From Sphingomonas sp. PL-96 (GTDB lineage: Bacteria; Pseudomonadota; Alphaproteobacteria; Sphingomonadales; Sphingomonadaceae), in assembly GCF_020707215.1 (NCBI RefSeq), contig NZ_JAJFET010000001.1, positions 682,001-746,000 on the forward strand: a stretch of DNA of 64,000 nt. Direction: 5' to 3'. The notes beneath the pieces are model-generated. The model did not search any database, had not been told where the DNA came from, and was given only the letters and a program-made list of their open reading frames with translations. Position numbers and translations under genes: made by a program. Shown here piece after piece: positions 17,338 through 25,626 of this stretch. Within the stretch, counting starts at the first letter, position 1. Each line of letters opens with the position of its first letter.

Positions 17338-20300
17338 TCCCTCTCCATCATGCCGCATTGCTCGCCGGCGTGGCAGCCACTCTCGCCGGTTGCGGCGCTG
17401 CGCCGCCCCCCGCCCGGCTCGACAGCTTCAGCCTGGGGCGCAACGGGGCTGGCGAACCCTGCGTCGCATCGCGCAACTGGCAGGATCCGGCGACGCCGGA
17501 CCCGTTCGCGCGTGCCTATGCGATCACCTGCTCCAACGCGACGGCCGCACGGCCGTTGGGCACGGTCCGCGCGGTAGAGCAGAACGCCGAGGCGATGGCC
17601 GCGGTCGATGCGCAGTTCGATTGCGGGGAGCGTCGCAATGTCACCATCGACGGGCGACCCGCGACTGCGGGCCGCTGCGTCGATCGCTTCACCGGGCTGC
17701 CCTCGATCCGGATCGACCTGGTCCATGGCGGCAGACACTATGTCGCCGCGGGCACGTCCGCACTGCTGCCGCAGATCGAGGAAGCAGTCACCGTTACCGC
17801 GGGTCTGCGCCGCCCGAGTGTCGATACGACCCGCGCCTTGCGGTCCAGCGTCGACCTCGCCGCCTTGGGGGAAGCCGCGCCGACATCGGTCTCGAGCACG
17901 GATGCAAGCGCCGGCACCGCTGCCGGTGCGCTCGCGCAGGGTACCAGCTTCAACCACAAGGGGCTGCACGTGGAGGCCTCGCGTGTCCTGAACGACGCGC
18001 TCAGCCGGCTGGATCCGGCCACTCCGCCGGCGATCCGTGCGGAGCTGCTGCTGGAGGCGGGGCTGGCGGACTCGAACATCCGCTTCCCGGATACGGCGCA
18101 GGCGCATTTCGCCGCGGCCGACACCATCTTTGCTGCGGAACCCTCGGTCCGCACCCTGTTCCTTTCGCGCAAGCGCGACACGTATCGCGCGCTCGACGCG
18201 CTCAATCGCGGAGCCTTTGCAGAGACGTTGGCGGTGCTGGATCGTGCGGCCGATGCGCCGGCCGCGGCCCAGCCCCTGAACGACGCTGCGACCCTTGCCG
18301 CAATCAACCAGCCGGTTGCAGGCAGCGCGCCCAACGCGGTTGCGGTGGCGGATGCCGGTCAGCTGTCGCGCGCGGTCCTCGACGCCCAGATGCACTATGC
18401 GCGCAGCGTTGCGCTGCTGGGGCAGGGGGACGCGGCACGCGCCGCGACCGAAATCGATGCAGCCGCCGCCGTCTACCGTCCGCTCAGCAACGAGCGGCTG
18501 GACCAGGGGCAGCTGTTCTGGCTGGGTGCTCGGATCGCCCGGCAACAAGGCCGGCTGGAGGCACGCCGCGGCGCGTATGGCGACGCGCTCGACAGCTTCG
18601 ATCGCGCGGTGGACCTGCTCCGACGCGGGGCGATCGCGAACGGGGGGACCGGCGGAGAGCCGGCAGTGGCGGACGCGGCGCTCGAACGGGCGGCGATTTA
18701 TGCCCGCACCGGCGTCTCGCGCACGAATGCTCGCGACGCCTTTGGGGCTGCGGTCGACACGCTGATCGCGTCCGGTGCGACCTCGGCCGGCGGCTCGATC
18801 GCGATGGAGGATTATCTCGACCTCCTGGTGGCCGAAGCGGGGTCATCACTCCGCGCCGACACCTATGAGCGCTTCTTTCGCGCCGTACAGGCGACCGGTG
18901 AGCCTGCGGTGGCACGCCAGGTCAGCGAGCTTCGCAACGTGGTCACCGCCGACGCCAGCGTCGGCGCGGCGGTGCGCGAGCGCGCCGATCTGGAGCGCGA
19001 GCTCACCCGGCTGCGCTATGCGATCTCCGGCCAGGCGGAGGGCGAGGCAAAGACCTCCACCGCCGACTATGAGCGGGCGCGGCAAGCGGCGGAAGCGCGC
19101 CTGCTGGAGATCGACGCGCAGCTCGCAGCCGACCCGCGCTATCGCTCGCTGGACGAAAGTCCGGCGACGCTGGCCGAGCTGCGCCAGCGGCTGCGTCCGG
19201 GCGAGACGTTCCTGAAGCTGACGACGCTCAACCGCCGCATCTATGGCATGGTCGTCACGGCCGAGCACACCTACCTCTACCATGTTGCCCAAAGCGATGC
19301 CGCCAAGGATGCGGTGATGGCGCTTTCCGAACAGTTGCGCGGGTCCATCGACGGCGAGCTGGCGGACGGGAAGCTGGTGCCCTTCGACGAGGCGCGCGCC
19401 TACACCCTCTACCGGCTGGTCGCAGGCCCCGCTGCCGAGCTGCTGGCCGCGAGCAAGGCGGTGGTCGTCGATCCATCCGGGCCGCTGCAGCGGCTGCCGG
19501 TGGGCGTTCTCGTTACTCGCTACACGCCGGACCGGCCGCGGGTCGATCCGTTCGACTTTTCCAAGGCTGCGTTTCTGGCCACGAACACGGCCATCTCGAC
19601 CGCGCTGTCGCCGCGCTCGTTCCTGGTCTCCCGCGCGCTGCCGGCCTCGCGTGCGCAGCGCAGCTTCCTGGGCTTTGGCGAGCATGAGGTGCCTTCGCTC
19701 GCGGCCTTCCACAATGGTCCGATCCAGATCGGCTTCGGGTGCACGGTGCCGGGGGACCGGCTGGGCGCGGTTGCGCGTACGCTCAAGCCCATTGACGCCA
19801 AGGAGCTTAGGATCGCGTCGGCAGCGCTGGGCGTCACCGATGCGGAGGTCGTGACCGGCCGCGCGTTCAGCGACACCGGCGTGGAGGCGCGCGCCGACCT
19901 CAACCAATTCGAAGTGGTGCATTTTGCTACTCACGGGCTTGAGGAGGGCATGTGGGGTTGCGCCAAGTCGCCGCCGGCGCTGGTCACCTCCTTTGCCGCG
20001 GCGGGCTCCGACGGACTGCTCGACTTTGCCGAAATCGCGAGGCTACGCCTGGACGCCAACCTGGTGGTGCTGTCTGCCTGCGACACGGCAGCAGGCGTGC
20101 GGGGCGAAGCATTGGCGCGCAGTTCCGGCCAGGAACAGGCCGGATCCGCACTGGAGGGGCTGGTACGCGCCTTTCTGACCGCGAACGCTCGCGCGGTGCT
20201 GGCAACCTATTGGCAGGTGTCCGCCGAGGAGGAGAGCGACGCGTTCATGCGCACCTTCTATTCGGCGGCGCGTTCCGGCACGATCGGCGAGGCGTTGCGG

Positions 20301-20429
20301 GACGCGCAGAAGTCGCTGATCGCGCAGCCGCAATATTCGCACCCCTTCTACTGGGCGCCCTATTTCCTGGTCGGTGACAGCGCCAAGCCGATGCTGACGG
20401 CGCGCGCGGAGCAGGTCGCCAGCCGCTGA
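17334..20429 (+). CDS. CHAT-domain (caspase-like) lipoprotein with TPR-like region
   Basis: A 1,031-residue protein whose GTG start overlaps the tpsA stop (GTGA). The leader HHAALLAGVAATLAGCGAA has the lipobox LAGC, so the protein should be lipidated and lie outside the cytoplasm. Residues 20-170 hold several cysteines and are unrecognised. Residues about 200-620 are Ala-rich helices of TPR type. A CHAT peptidase domain covers about 690-1020. The caspase-type dyad is visible as H867 in FATHG and C916 in LSACDTA, and the PYFLVGD end is typical. CHAT proteases cleave partner proteins. Position directly after TpsA and before a CPBP protease suggests processing of, or control over, the exoprotein. 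Such CHAT genes next to haemagglutinin-type genes are known in bacteria, but their roles are poorly defined. Confidence 0.9.
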   Translation: MIPLHHAALLAGVAATLAGCGAAPPPARLDSFSLGRNGAGEPCVASRNWQDPATPDPFARAYAITCSNATAARPLGTVRAVEQNAEAMAAVDAQFDCGERRNVTIDGRPATAGRCVDRFTGLPSIRIDLVHGGRHYVAAGTSALLPQIEEAVTVTAGLRRPSVDTTRALRSSVDLAALGEAAPTSVSSTDASAGTAAGALAQGTSFNHKGLHVEASRVLNDALSRLDPATPPAIRAELLLEAGLADSNIRFPDTAQAHFAAADTIFAAEPSVRTLFLSRKRDTYRALDALNRGAFAETLAVLDRAADAPAAAQPLNDAATLAAINQPVAGSAPNAVAVADAGQLSRAVLDAQMHYARSVALLGQGDAARAATEIDAAAAVYRPLSNERLDQGQLFWLGARIARQQGRLEARRGAYGDALDSFDRAVDLLRRGAIANGGTGGEPAVADAALERAAIYARTGVSRTNARDAFGAAVDTLIASGATSAGGSIAMEDYLDLLVAEAGSSLRADTYERFFRAVQATGEPAVARQVSELRNVVTADASVGAAVRERADLERELTRLRYAISGQAEGEAKTSTADYERARQAAEARLLEIDAQLAADPRYRSLDESPATLAELRQRLRPGETFLKLTTLNRRIYGMVVTAEHTYLYHVAQSDAAKDAVMALSEQLRGSIDGELADGKLVPFDEARAYTLYRLVAGPAAELLAASKAVVVDPSGPLQRLPVGVLVTRYTPDRPRVDPFDFSKAAFLATNTAISTALSPRSFLVSRALPASRAQRSFLGFGEHEVPSLAAFHNGPIQIGFGCTVPGDRLGAVARTLKPIDAKELRIASAALGVTDAEVVTGRAFSDTGVEARADLNQFEVVHFATHGLEEGMWGCAKSPPALVTSFAAAGSDGLLDFAEIARLRLDANLVVLSACDTAAGVRGEALARSSGQEQAGSALEGLVRAFLTANARAVLATYWQVSAEEESDAFMRTFYSAARSGTIGEALRDAQKSLIAQPQYSHPFYWAPYFLVGDSAKPMLTARAEQVASR

Positions 20430-21262
20430 TGGCGCGGGCGCGGCCGATCGGGCTGGCGCTGCTCGCGCTGGCTGTCGCGTGGCTGCTGCTGCGCGTCTGC
20501 CCGCCGCTGGCCTCCGGGCTTGCGAATGGGTTGGGGCCGACGGGCGGAGAGCTGGTCTTCGTGCTGTGCGTCTACATGCCGTTGCTGCTGCTGGCGATCG
20601 GGGCGGGCCTGCTGGCCCGCACCGGCGCGCTACGGCTCGGTGGCCATCCCTCGGCAAGGTTAACGGCAGGCCTGGCGCTCGGCGTGGTCGGGCTGGGGCT
20701 CGCCGTCGCCTATTGCGCGCTCGCTGGCACGTTGCAGCGGGCAGGGGGCGCCAGCGTGAGTTCGGTCCTCGCGCTCGGCCTGGTCGCGATCGCCGTGCAG
20801 GTGCTCGCCGAGGAAGCCCTGTTCCGGGGTGTCGTCCAGCCGCTGCTGGTCCGCGGGCTAGGGAGCCTGGGCGGCGTGGCAGGAGCCGCCGTCGCCTTCG
20901 CGGGCCTGCACGCGGCGAGCGGTGCGGCCGGCCCGCTGGTCCTCGTCAACATGCTGCTGGGCGGCATTCTGTTCGGGTACCTCGCGCTGCGAAGTGGGGG
21001 CATCGCCGGAGCATTCGGGGCGCATCTGGCGTGGAACGCGGGCGAGCAGCTTGGCTTCGGCCTCGACCCGAATCCCGGCACCGGCGGGTTTGGCGCACTT
21101 ATCGATTTCGACCTGGTCGGTGCAGCGCGATGGGGCGGATCGGAGGACGGGCTCAATGGCAGCTGGGCGATGGCGCTGGCTCTCATGGCGCTCCTCGCGT
21201 TCGTGCTCCTTGGTGGGCGATCGAAGCAGGATGATCGGCGTGGGGCCGCTCGTGCCGCGTAG
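20429..21262 (+). CDS. CPBP-family intramembrane glutamic protease
   Basis: A 277-residue protein with about eight hydrophobic segments. Its ATG overlaps the CHAT stop by one base (TGATG). The conserved motifs of CAAX/CPBP (Abi) proteases are present in order: EEALFRG (EExxxR), FAGLH (FxxxH) and HLAWN. The catalytic glutamates and histidines would sit within the inner membrane. Family members cleave within or near membrane helices, and some confer bacteriocin self-immunity. As the last gene of the operon it could process a leader or anchor of TpsA or the CHAT lipoprotein, or protect the producer; this is inference. An Arg/Lys-rich tail closes the protein. Confidence 0.88.
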   Translation: MARARPIGLALLALAVAWLLLRVCPPLASGLANGLGPTGGELVFVLCVYMPLLLLAIGAGLLARTGALRLGGHPSARLTAGLALGVVGLGLAVAYCALAGTLQRAGGASVSSVLALGLVAIAVQVLAEEALFRGVVQPLLVRGLGSLGGVAGAAVAFAGLHAASGAAGPLVLVNMLLGGILFGYLALRSGGIAGAFGAHLAWNAGEQLGFGLDPNPGTGGFGALIDFDLVGAARWGGSEDGLNGSWAMALALMALLAFVLLGGRSKQDDRRGAARAA

Positions 21263-21289
21263 GGGCTGAGCCGCGTACCAAGGCACCGC

Positions 21290-21311
21290 GAAGCGTCCTT
21301 CGGCACGCTTC
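21290..21311 (+). terminator. Weak hairpin between convergent genes
   Basis: A 7-bp perfect stem (gaagcgt / acgcttc) with an 8-nt loop lies in the 100-bp gap between the convergent protease and M23 genes. No T tract follows, so its role as a terminator is uncertain. Confidence 0.4.
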
Positions 21312-21362
21312 TCGGCATCGCGCAATGGCACCTCAGGACGAAGGGCTTTCTGCAGACCTGGG

Positions 21363-22760
21363 CTAGACCTCGGCCGCTCGCCGCGCATCGATCGCGTCGC
21401 GGCTCTTGCGAAACGCCCGCGCCGCCGCGCCGCCGATCGTGCGTCCCCCGCCGGTCTCGATCGACAGCGGGTCGACCGGGTTCCCGTCGATGTGCACCTC
21501 GTAGTGGAGATGCGGCCCCGTCGAGCGGCCGGTGGTGCCGACCTCGCCGATCTGGGTCCCCTGCAGCACGCGCGCGCCCGGTACGATCCCGGCCGCAATG
21601 CGGTTCATGTGCAGGTAGAGCGTGTCCCAGCCATTGTCGTGGTGCAGGCGGACGAAATTGCCGTTGGCGCCCTTCGGCCCGGCGAAGGATACAACCGCAT
21701 CGCCCGCGGCAAAGATCGGGGTACCCGTGGGCGCGGCGAAATCGGTGCCGCGATGCATCTTCACGAAGCCCAGGATCGGATGCCCGCGCATGCCGAAGCC
21801 CGAGCTGATCCGTGCCGCCTCCACCGGCGTGCGCATCAGCGCGCGGCGGCTGCTGCGGCCGCTGCTGTCGAACCACTCGGCCTCACCGCCGCCCTCTGGC
21901 TGGAAGCGGTAGAGCGCGCGAGTCTTCGCTGCCGTGGAGAGAAAAGCATAGACCAGAGTTGCCGGACCGACCGGCTCGCCAGACGCATTTACCTGTTGCT
22001 CGAATCCCGCTTCGAACACGTCGCCCGGCGAAACCTCGCGCTGCATGTCGAAATCGTAGCGAAAGGCGTTGGCGAATTCGCTCACCAGCACGTCGCTGAC
22101 GCCTGCGGCTACGGCGGAGGTATAGAAGCTTTCCCCGTCCAGTTCGCCACGCACGAACCGCATGCGCCGCTCCAGATGGGCGGCGATCTGCGTGGCTGAG
22201 AGCGCGCCACCTCCGCCGCGCTGTACCGTCACCCCCGAACCGTCGGCGTGCGTGACCGTCATTGTACGCAGCTGCGCCTGGGTGCCCGCGTTCGTGAACT
22301 CGACCTGCAGGCGCAGGTCGCCCGCTGCGTCGCCCAGCTTGCCGGCGGCAAGCGTACCCGCCTCCGATGCTTCCTTGGGCGAGAGGCCCAGGGCGCGCAG
22401 GCTCGGCACGAGGCGATCGACGGAGGGCACGTTCAGGATGCGCTGCTCGACCCCTTCGCCCGCAGGCCGCTCTCCGGCAGGCGCAGCGGCTTGGATCACC
22501 GCCGTGGTTGCTGCCGGGCGGGACAGGTGCGCAGCCACGGCGCCCGCGAGCGCCACGGCCGTGGCCGCGCCCAGGGCCAGCAGCCGGTTCGCAGCCTCGG
22601 ACCGCGCGCGAGCCGGCTGCCCAGCGGCGGCGAGCGGGTGCGTCCGCTCGGATTTCCGCACAGTCGTGACAGGTTCCGGAACCTCGCGTGTCGGTTCCGT
22701 GACAGTTCTCGTCCAGGATCGCGGGTCATAAGAAGGGTCCGGATCGTCGCGATAGTTCAC
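21363..22760 (-). CDS. M23 (LytM) metallopeptidase, membrane-anchored
   Basis: A 465-residue protein on the reverse strand. A cytoplasmic N-terminus of about 60 residues is followed by one membrane helix (LLALGAATAVALAGAVAAHL). Residues about 150-300 form a LysM/SH3-like stalk. A C-terminal M23 domain spans about 335-445. The zinc ligands are visible in HRGTDF and HLHYEVH. Such enzymes cut peptide cross-bridges of peptidoglycan. It is the only reverse-strand gene between the two T6SS blocks and diverges from tssK across about 140 bp. A dedicated peptidoglycan hydrolase is needed by some T6SS machines to insert through the wall, so it may serve that purpose; it could equally be a general cell-wall enzyme. 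Confidence 0.9.
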   Translation of the reverse strand: MNYRDDPDPSYDPRSWTRTVTEPTREVPEPVTTVRKSERTHPLAAAGQPARARSEAANRLLALGAATAVALAGAVAAHLSRPAATTAVIQAAAPAGERPAGEGVEQRILNVPSVDRLVPSLRALGLSPKEASEAGTLAAGKLGDAAGDLRLQVEFTNAGTQAQLRTMTVTHADGSGVTVQRGGGGALSATQIAAHLERRMRFVRGELDGESFYTSAVAAGVSDVLVSEFANAFRYDFDMQREVSPGDVFEAGFEQQVNASGEPVGPATLVYAFLSTAAKTRALYRFQPEGGGEAEWFDSSGRSSRRALMRTPVEAARISSGFGMRGHPILGFVKMHRGTDFAAPTGTPIFAAGDAVVSFAGPKGANGNFVRLHHDNGWDTLYLHMNRIAAGIVPGARVLQGTQIGEVGTTGRSTGPHLHYEVHIDGNPVDPLSIETGGGRTIGGAAARAFRKSRDAIDARRAAEV

Positions 22761-22900
22761 GCTTCACCTCGATCCGTTGCCGGGACACGATGCCCTGAAG
22801 TTGCGCGGCACGGGGAAAGCTATTGCCCGGCCCGTGCTATTTGGCAATAACTCGCTTCGACGCCGACCGGCGCCATGGGTTCAAGGTTCGGGGAAAGCGG

Positions 22901-24241
22901 TTGGCAGGGAAGAACCGGGTTGCCTGGCATGAAGGCATGTTCCTTCGGCCGCAGCATTTCCAGGCGCAGGACCGCTATACGGAAGCGCAATTGCAGGCAC
23001 GGGTGGGCTCGGTCCGCCCTTGGCCGTGGGGACTGATCGAGCTGGTGCTGGACGAGGACCTGGCCGCGCTCGGCAAGTTCGCGGTGCATCGCGCAGTGGG
23101 CGTGATGCCGGACGGTACGCCCTTTGCGATCCCCGACGACATGCCGCCGCCGCCGCCACTCGACGTGCCGGAGGATGCGCGCGACGCGCTGGTGTCGCTG
23201 ACGCTGCCGGCCAGCCAGCCAGGTGCGGTGCAGTTCCGCGATGCCGAGGATGGCGGGTTGGACGCCCGTTACCTTGTGGACGAGGCGGAGGTGGCGGACG
23301 CCTATTCCTCCGACCGGACGAGCGAGCCGATCGGACTGGCGCGCCCGAACCTGCGCTTCGGCGTCACGCGCGACCAGACCTATGGCCGGGTGACGCTCGG
23401 CATCGCCCGCGTGCGCGAGGTGCAGAACAAGCGGCTGATGCTGGACGACCGCTATATCCCGGCAACGCTGGACATCGCGGCGGCGGCACGGCTGCGCGGC
23501 GGACTGTCGGACATCATCGGTCGGGCCGGCCAGCGCGCCGGCGAACTGGCGGTGCGCGCGGTGGAGGCGACCGACGGCGGGTCGGACACCTTCGCCAGCT
23601 TCCTGCTGCTCCAGGCGCTCAACCGCTGGATGCCCGTGCTCGAGCACCTCCAGTCGCTGCCGACTGTGCATCCCGAGCGGTTGTACGAGGCGCTTACTTC
23701 AATGGCCGGCGAGCTGGCGACCATGATCCGGCCGGAGCGGCGCGCCCCGCCGCTGCCGCGCTACGACCATGTCGACCCGCAGAGCGGTTTCGACCCGGTG
23801 TTCGACCTGCTCCAGTCGATGCTGTCGGCGGTGTTCGAGCGTTCCGCGGTGCAGCTGCCGCTCGATCAGGCCGGGCCCGGCGCGTACGTCTCGCGCATCA
23901 CCGATCACGGGCTGTATCAAACCGGCTATTTCTACCTGGCGGTCTCGGCGGCCTCTCCCGTCGAGGAGATCCGCGGCATGTTCCCCTCGGTTGCCAAGAT
24001 CGGCCCGGTGCAGCGGATGCGCGCCATCGTCGACTCCGCGCTGCCGGGCGTGCCGCTGCGCCACACGCCCACCCCGCCGCCGCAGCTGCGGGTGCTGCCG
24101 GGCTTCGTCTATTTCGAGCTCGATCGCGGCGTGCCGGACTGGCGCGAGTTCCAGCAGGCGACCGCACTCGGCCTGCATGTCGCGGGGGATTGGCCGCAGC
24201 TTAAACTCGAGCTCTGGTGCGTGAAGCGGAGCGCGCGATGA
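22901..24241 (+). CDS. tssK: T6SS baseplate subunit TssK
   Basis: A 446-residue protein. TTG 22901 is preferred as start because the family begins with a short leader before NRVAWHEGMFLRPQHFQ, which here falls at residues 5-21; GGGGAAAG lies just upstream. The longer in-frame extension to TTG 22823 adds residues not typical of TssK. TssK trimers join the baseplate wedges (TssF, TssG) to the membrane complex (TssL, TssM) in the cytoplasm. The length and the C-terminal block RVLPGFVYFELDRG fit the family. Its stop overlaps the tssL start. It opens the second T6SS operon and faces the divergent M23 gene. Confidence 0.93.
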   Translation: MAGKNRVAWHEGMFLRPQHFQAQDRYTEAQLQARVGSVRPWPWGLIELVLDEDLAALGKFAVHRAVGVMPDGTPFAIPDDMPPPPPLDVPEDARDALVSLTLPASQPGAVQFRDAEDGGLDARYLVDEAEVADAYSSDRTSEPIGLARPNLRFGVTRDQTYGRVTLGIARVREVQNKRLMLDDRYIPATLDIAAAARLRGGLSDIIGRAGQRAGELAVRAVEATDGGSDTFASFLLLQALNRWMPVLEHLQSLPTVHPERLYEALTSMAGELATMIRPERRAPPLPRYDHVDPQSGFDPVFDLLQSMLSAVFERSAVQLPLDQAGPGAYVSRITDHGLYQTGYFYLAVSAASPVEEIRGMFPSVAKIGPVQRMRAIVDSALPGVPLRHTPTPPPQLRVLPGFVYFELDRGVPDWREFQQATALGLHVAGDWPQLKLELWCVKRSAR

Positions 24242-25626
24242 ACGGGGACGACTCCGACGACGGCAACAAGACGGTTTTTCGACCCTCGCCGTTGCAGGGG
24301 TTGAAGCGGAACAACGCCCCGCCGCGGCCCGCCGGCTTCGCGCCCGCGGGCTATGGCGCGCCGCCATCGCTGTCGCAGAGCGCGCATGCGCCGGTCGGGC
24401 CGGGAATGGCGCCGTCGCGACTGGCCGAAGACGACGTTCCGCTGCCGGCGACGCCGCCCGCCATCCGCAACGTCATGCTGGCGGAGGCCGAGCCGGTGCT
24501 TGCCCTGCTGGCGGCGGTGCGGGCAGGTCGCGTGCGCGTGCCGATGCCGGAGTTCCACCGCCGCTGCACCCAGGCGATCGCGCGGTTCGAACAGGCCATT
24601 CAGCCGCATTATCCCGAGGAAAAGCGGCAGCGGGCGAAATACGCGGTGTGCGCCACCGCCGACGACGTAGCCCAAAATCTTCCCGGCATCGGTACCGATG
24701 GCGCCGAATGGGCGCGCCGGTCGATGGTGGTGCAGTTCTTTCACGAGAACATCGGCGGCGATCGCTTCTGGCAGCTGGTCGACGACATGCTGCGCACGCC
24801 CGGCGACAACCTCGACCTGATCGAGCTGTTCCATGCGTGCCTGGCGGCCGGGTTCGAAGGCCGGTTCCGGGTGATGCCGGACGGCCGGCGGCGGCTGCAG
24901 GAGATCATGGCGCGGTTGCAGGGCGCGCTGCCGCACGTCCGCTCGCTGTCGCAGATCGAACTGGTGCCGAACTGGCGCGGCGAGAACGCGCCTGTCGGCC
25001 GGATCGGGCTGAACGTGCTGGCGCTCGCCGCGGCGGGAGCGCTGACGCTGCTGGTACTGGTCTATGCGGTGTTGCGGCTGATGCTGGCGTCGAGCGGCGA
25101 CGTGCCGTCACGGAGGCTCGCCGACCTCAATCCGGACGCACGGCTGACGCTGTCGCGCCCGGCGGCCGAGATGGCCCCGACCCAGAGCGCTCAGGCATCC
25201 CGCCTCGCCAAGTTCCTGGAACCCGAAATTCGCGAGGGCCTGGTAACGGTGGAAGAGGATGCGCAGACGGTGCGCGTGCGCACAACGGTGGGCCAGCTGT
25301 TCGAGTCCGGCTCGGACGCGCTGGAGTCCGGGCGGGAAGCGCTGTTCCACCGCATCGGCCGCGCGATCCAGGCGGAGCGGGGATCGGTGCTGATCGAAGG
25401 CCATGCCGACAACGACCGGGTGGCGACCGTCCGCTTTCCCGACAACATGGCACTATCGCAGGCGCGGGCGGAAACGGTGGGCAAGCTGATCCGTGCCGAC
25501 CTGTCTGATCCGTCGCGGGTGTCGACCAAGGGACTGGGGGAAACTGTGCCGATCGCGTCCAACGACACTGCGGCGGGCAAGTCGCAGAACCGCCGCGTCG
25601 AAATCATCGTGCCGCGGCGGTACTGA
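24238..25626 (+). CDS. tssL: T6SS inner-membrane protein TssL (DotU) with OmpA domain
   Basis: A 462-residue protein; ATG overlaps the tssK stop. The N-terminal cytoplasmic tail (residues 1-75) carries DDGNKTVFRPSP, with Thr12 in a motif repeated in PpkA. The DotU domain spans about 80-250. A single membrane helix (LALAAAGALTLLVLVYAVL) lies near 260-285. The C-terminal OmpA/MotB-like peptidoglycan-binding domain, about 330-460, has VLIEGHADN, ALSQARAETV and NRRVEIIV. This is the 'evolved' TssL form that can contact peptidoglycan by itself. It assembles with TssM. In Agrobacterium, TssL is phosphorylated near its N-terminus by PpkA; a similar switch is inferred here. Confidence 0.94.
   Translation: MNGDDSDDGNKTVFRPSPLQGLKRNNAPPRPAGFAPAGYGAPPSLSQSAHAPVGPGMAPSRLAEDDVPLPATPPAIRNVMLAEAEPVLALLAAVRAGRVRVPMPEFHRRCTQAIARFEQAIQPHYPEEKRQRAKYAVCATADDVAQNLPGIGTDGAEWARRSMVVQFFHENIGGDRFWQLVDDMLRTPGDNLDLIELFHACLAAGFEGRFRVMPDGRRRLQEIMARLQGALPHVRSLSQIELVPNWRGENAPVGRIGLNVLALAAAGALTLLVLVYAVLRLMLASSGDVPSRRLADLNPDARLTLSRPAAEMAPTQSAQASRLAKFLEPEIREGLVTVEEDAQTVRVRTTVGQLFESGSDALESGREALFHRIGRAIQAERGSVLIEGHADNDRVATVRFPDNMALSQARAETVGKLIRADLSDPSRVSTKGLGETVPIASNDTAAGKSQNRRVEIIVPRRY

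Noticed and set aside
17334..20429. CHAT protein as part of a CRISPR-type (Craspase) or cytoplasmic cell-death system
   Set aside because: No CRISPR array or Cas protein is present. The lipobox and operon with TpsA point to an extracytoplasmic role.
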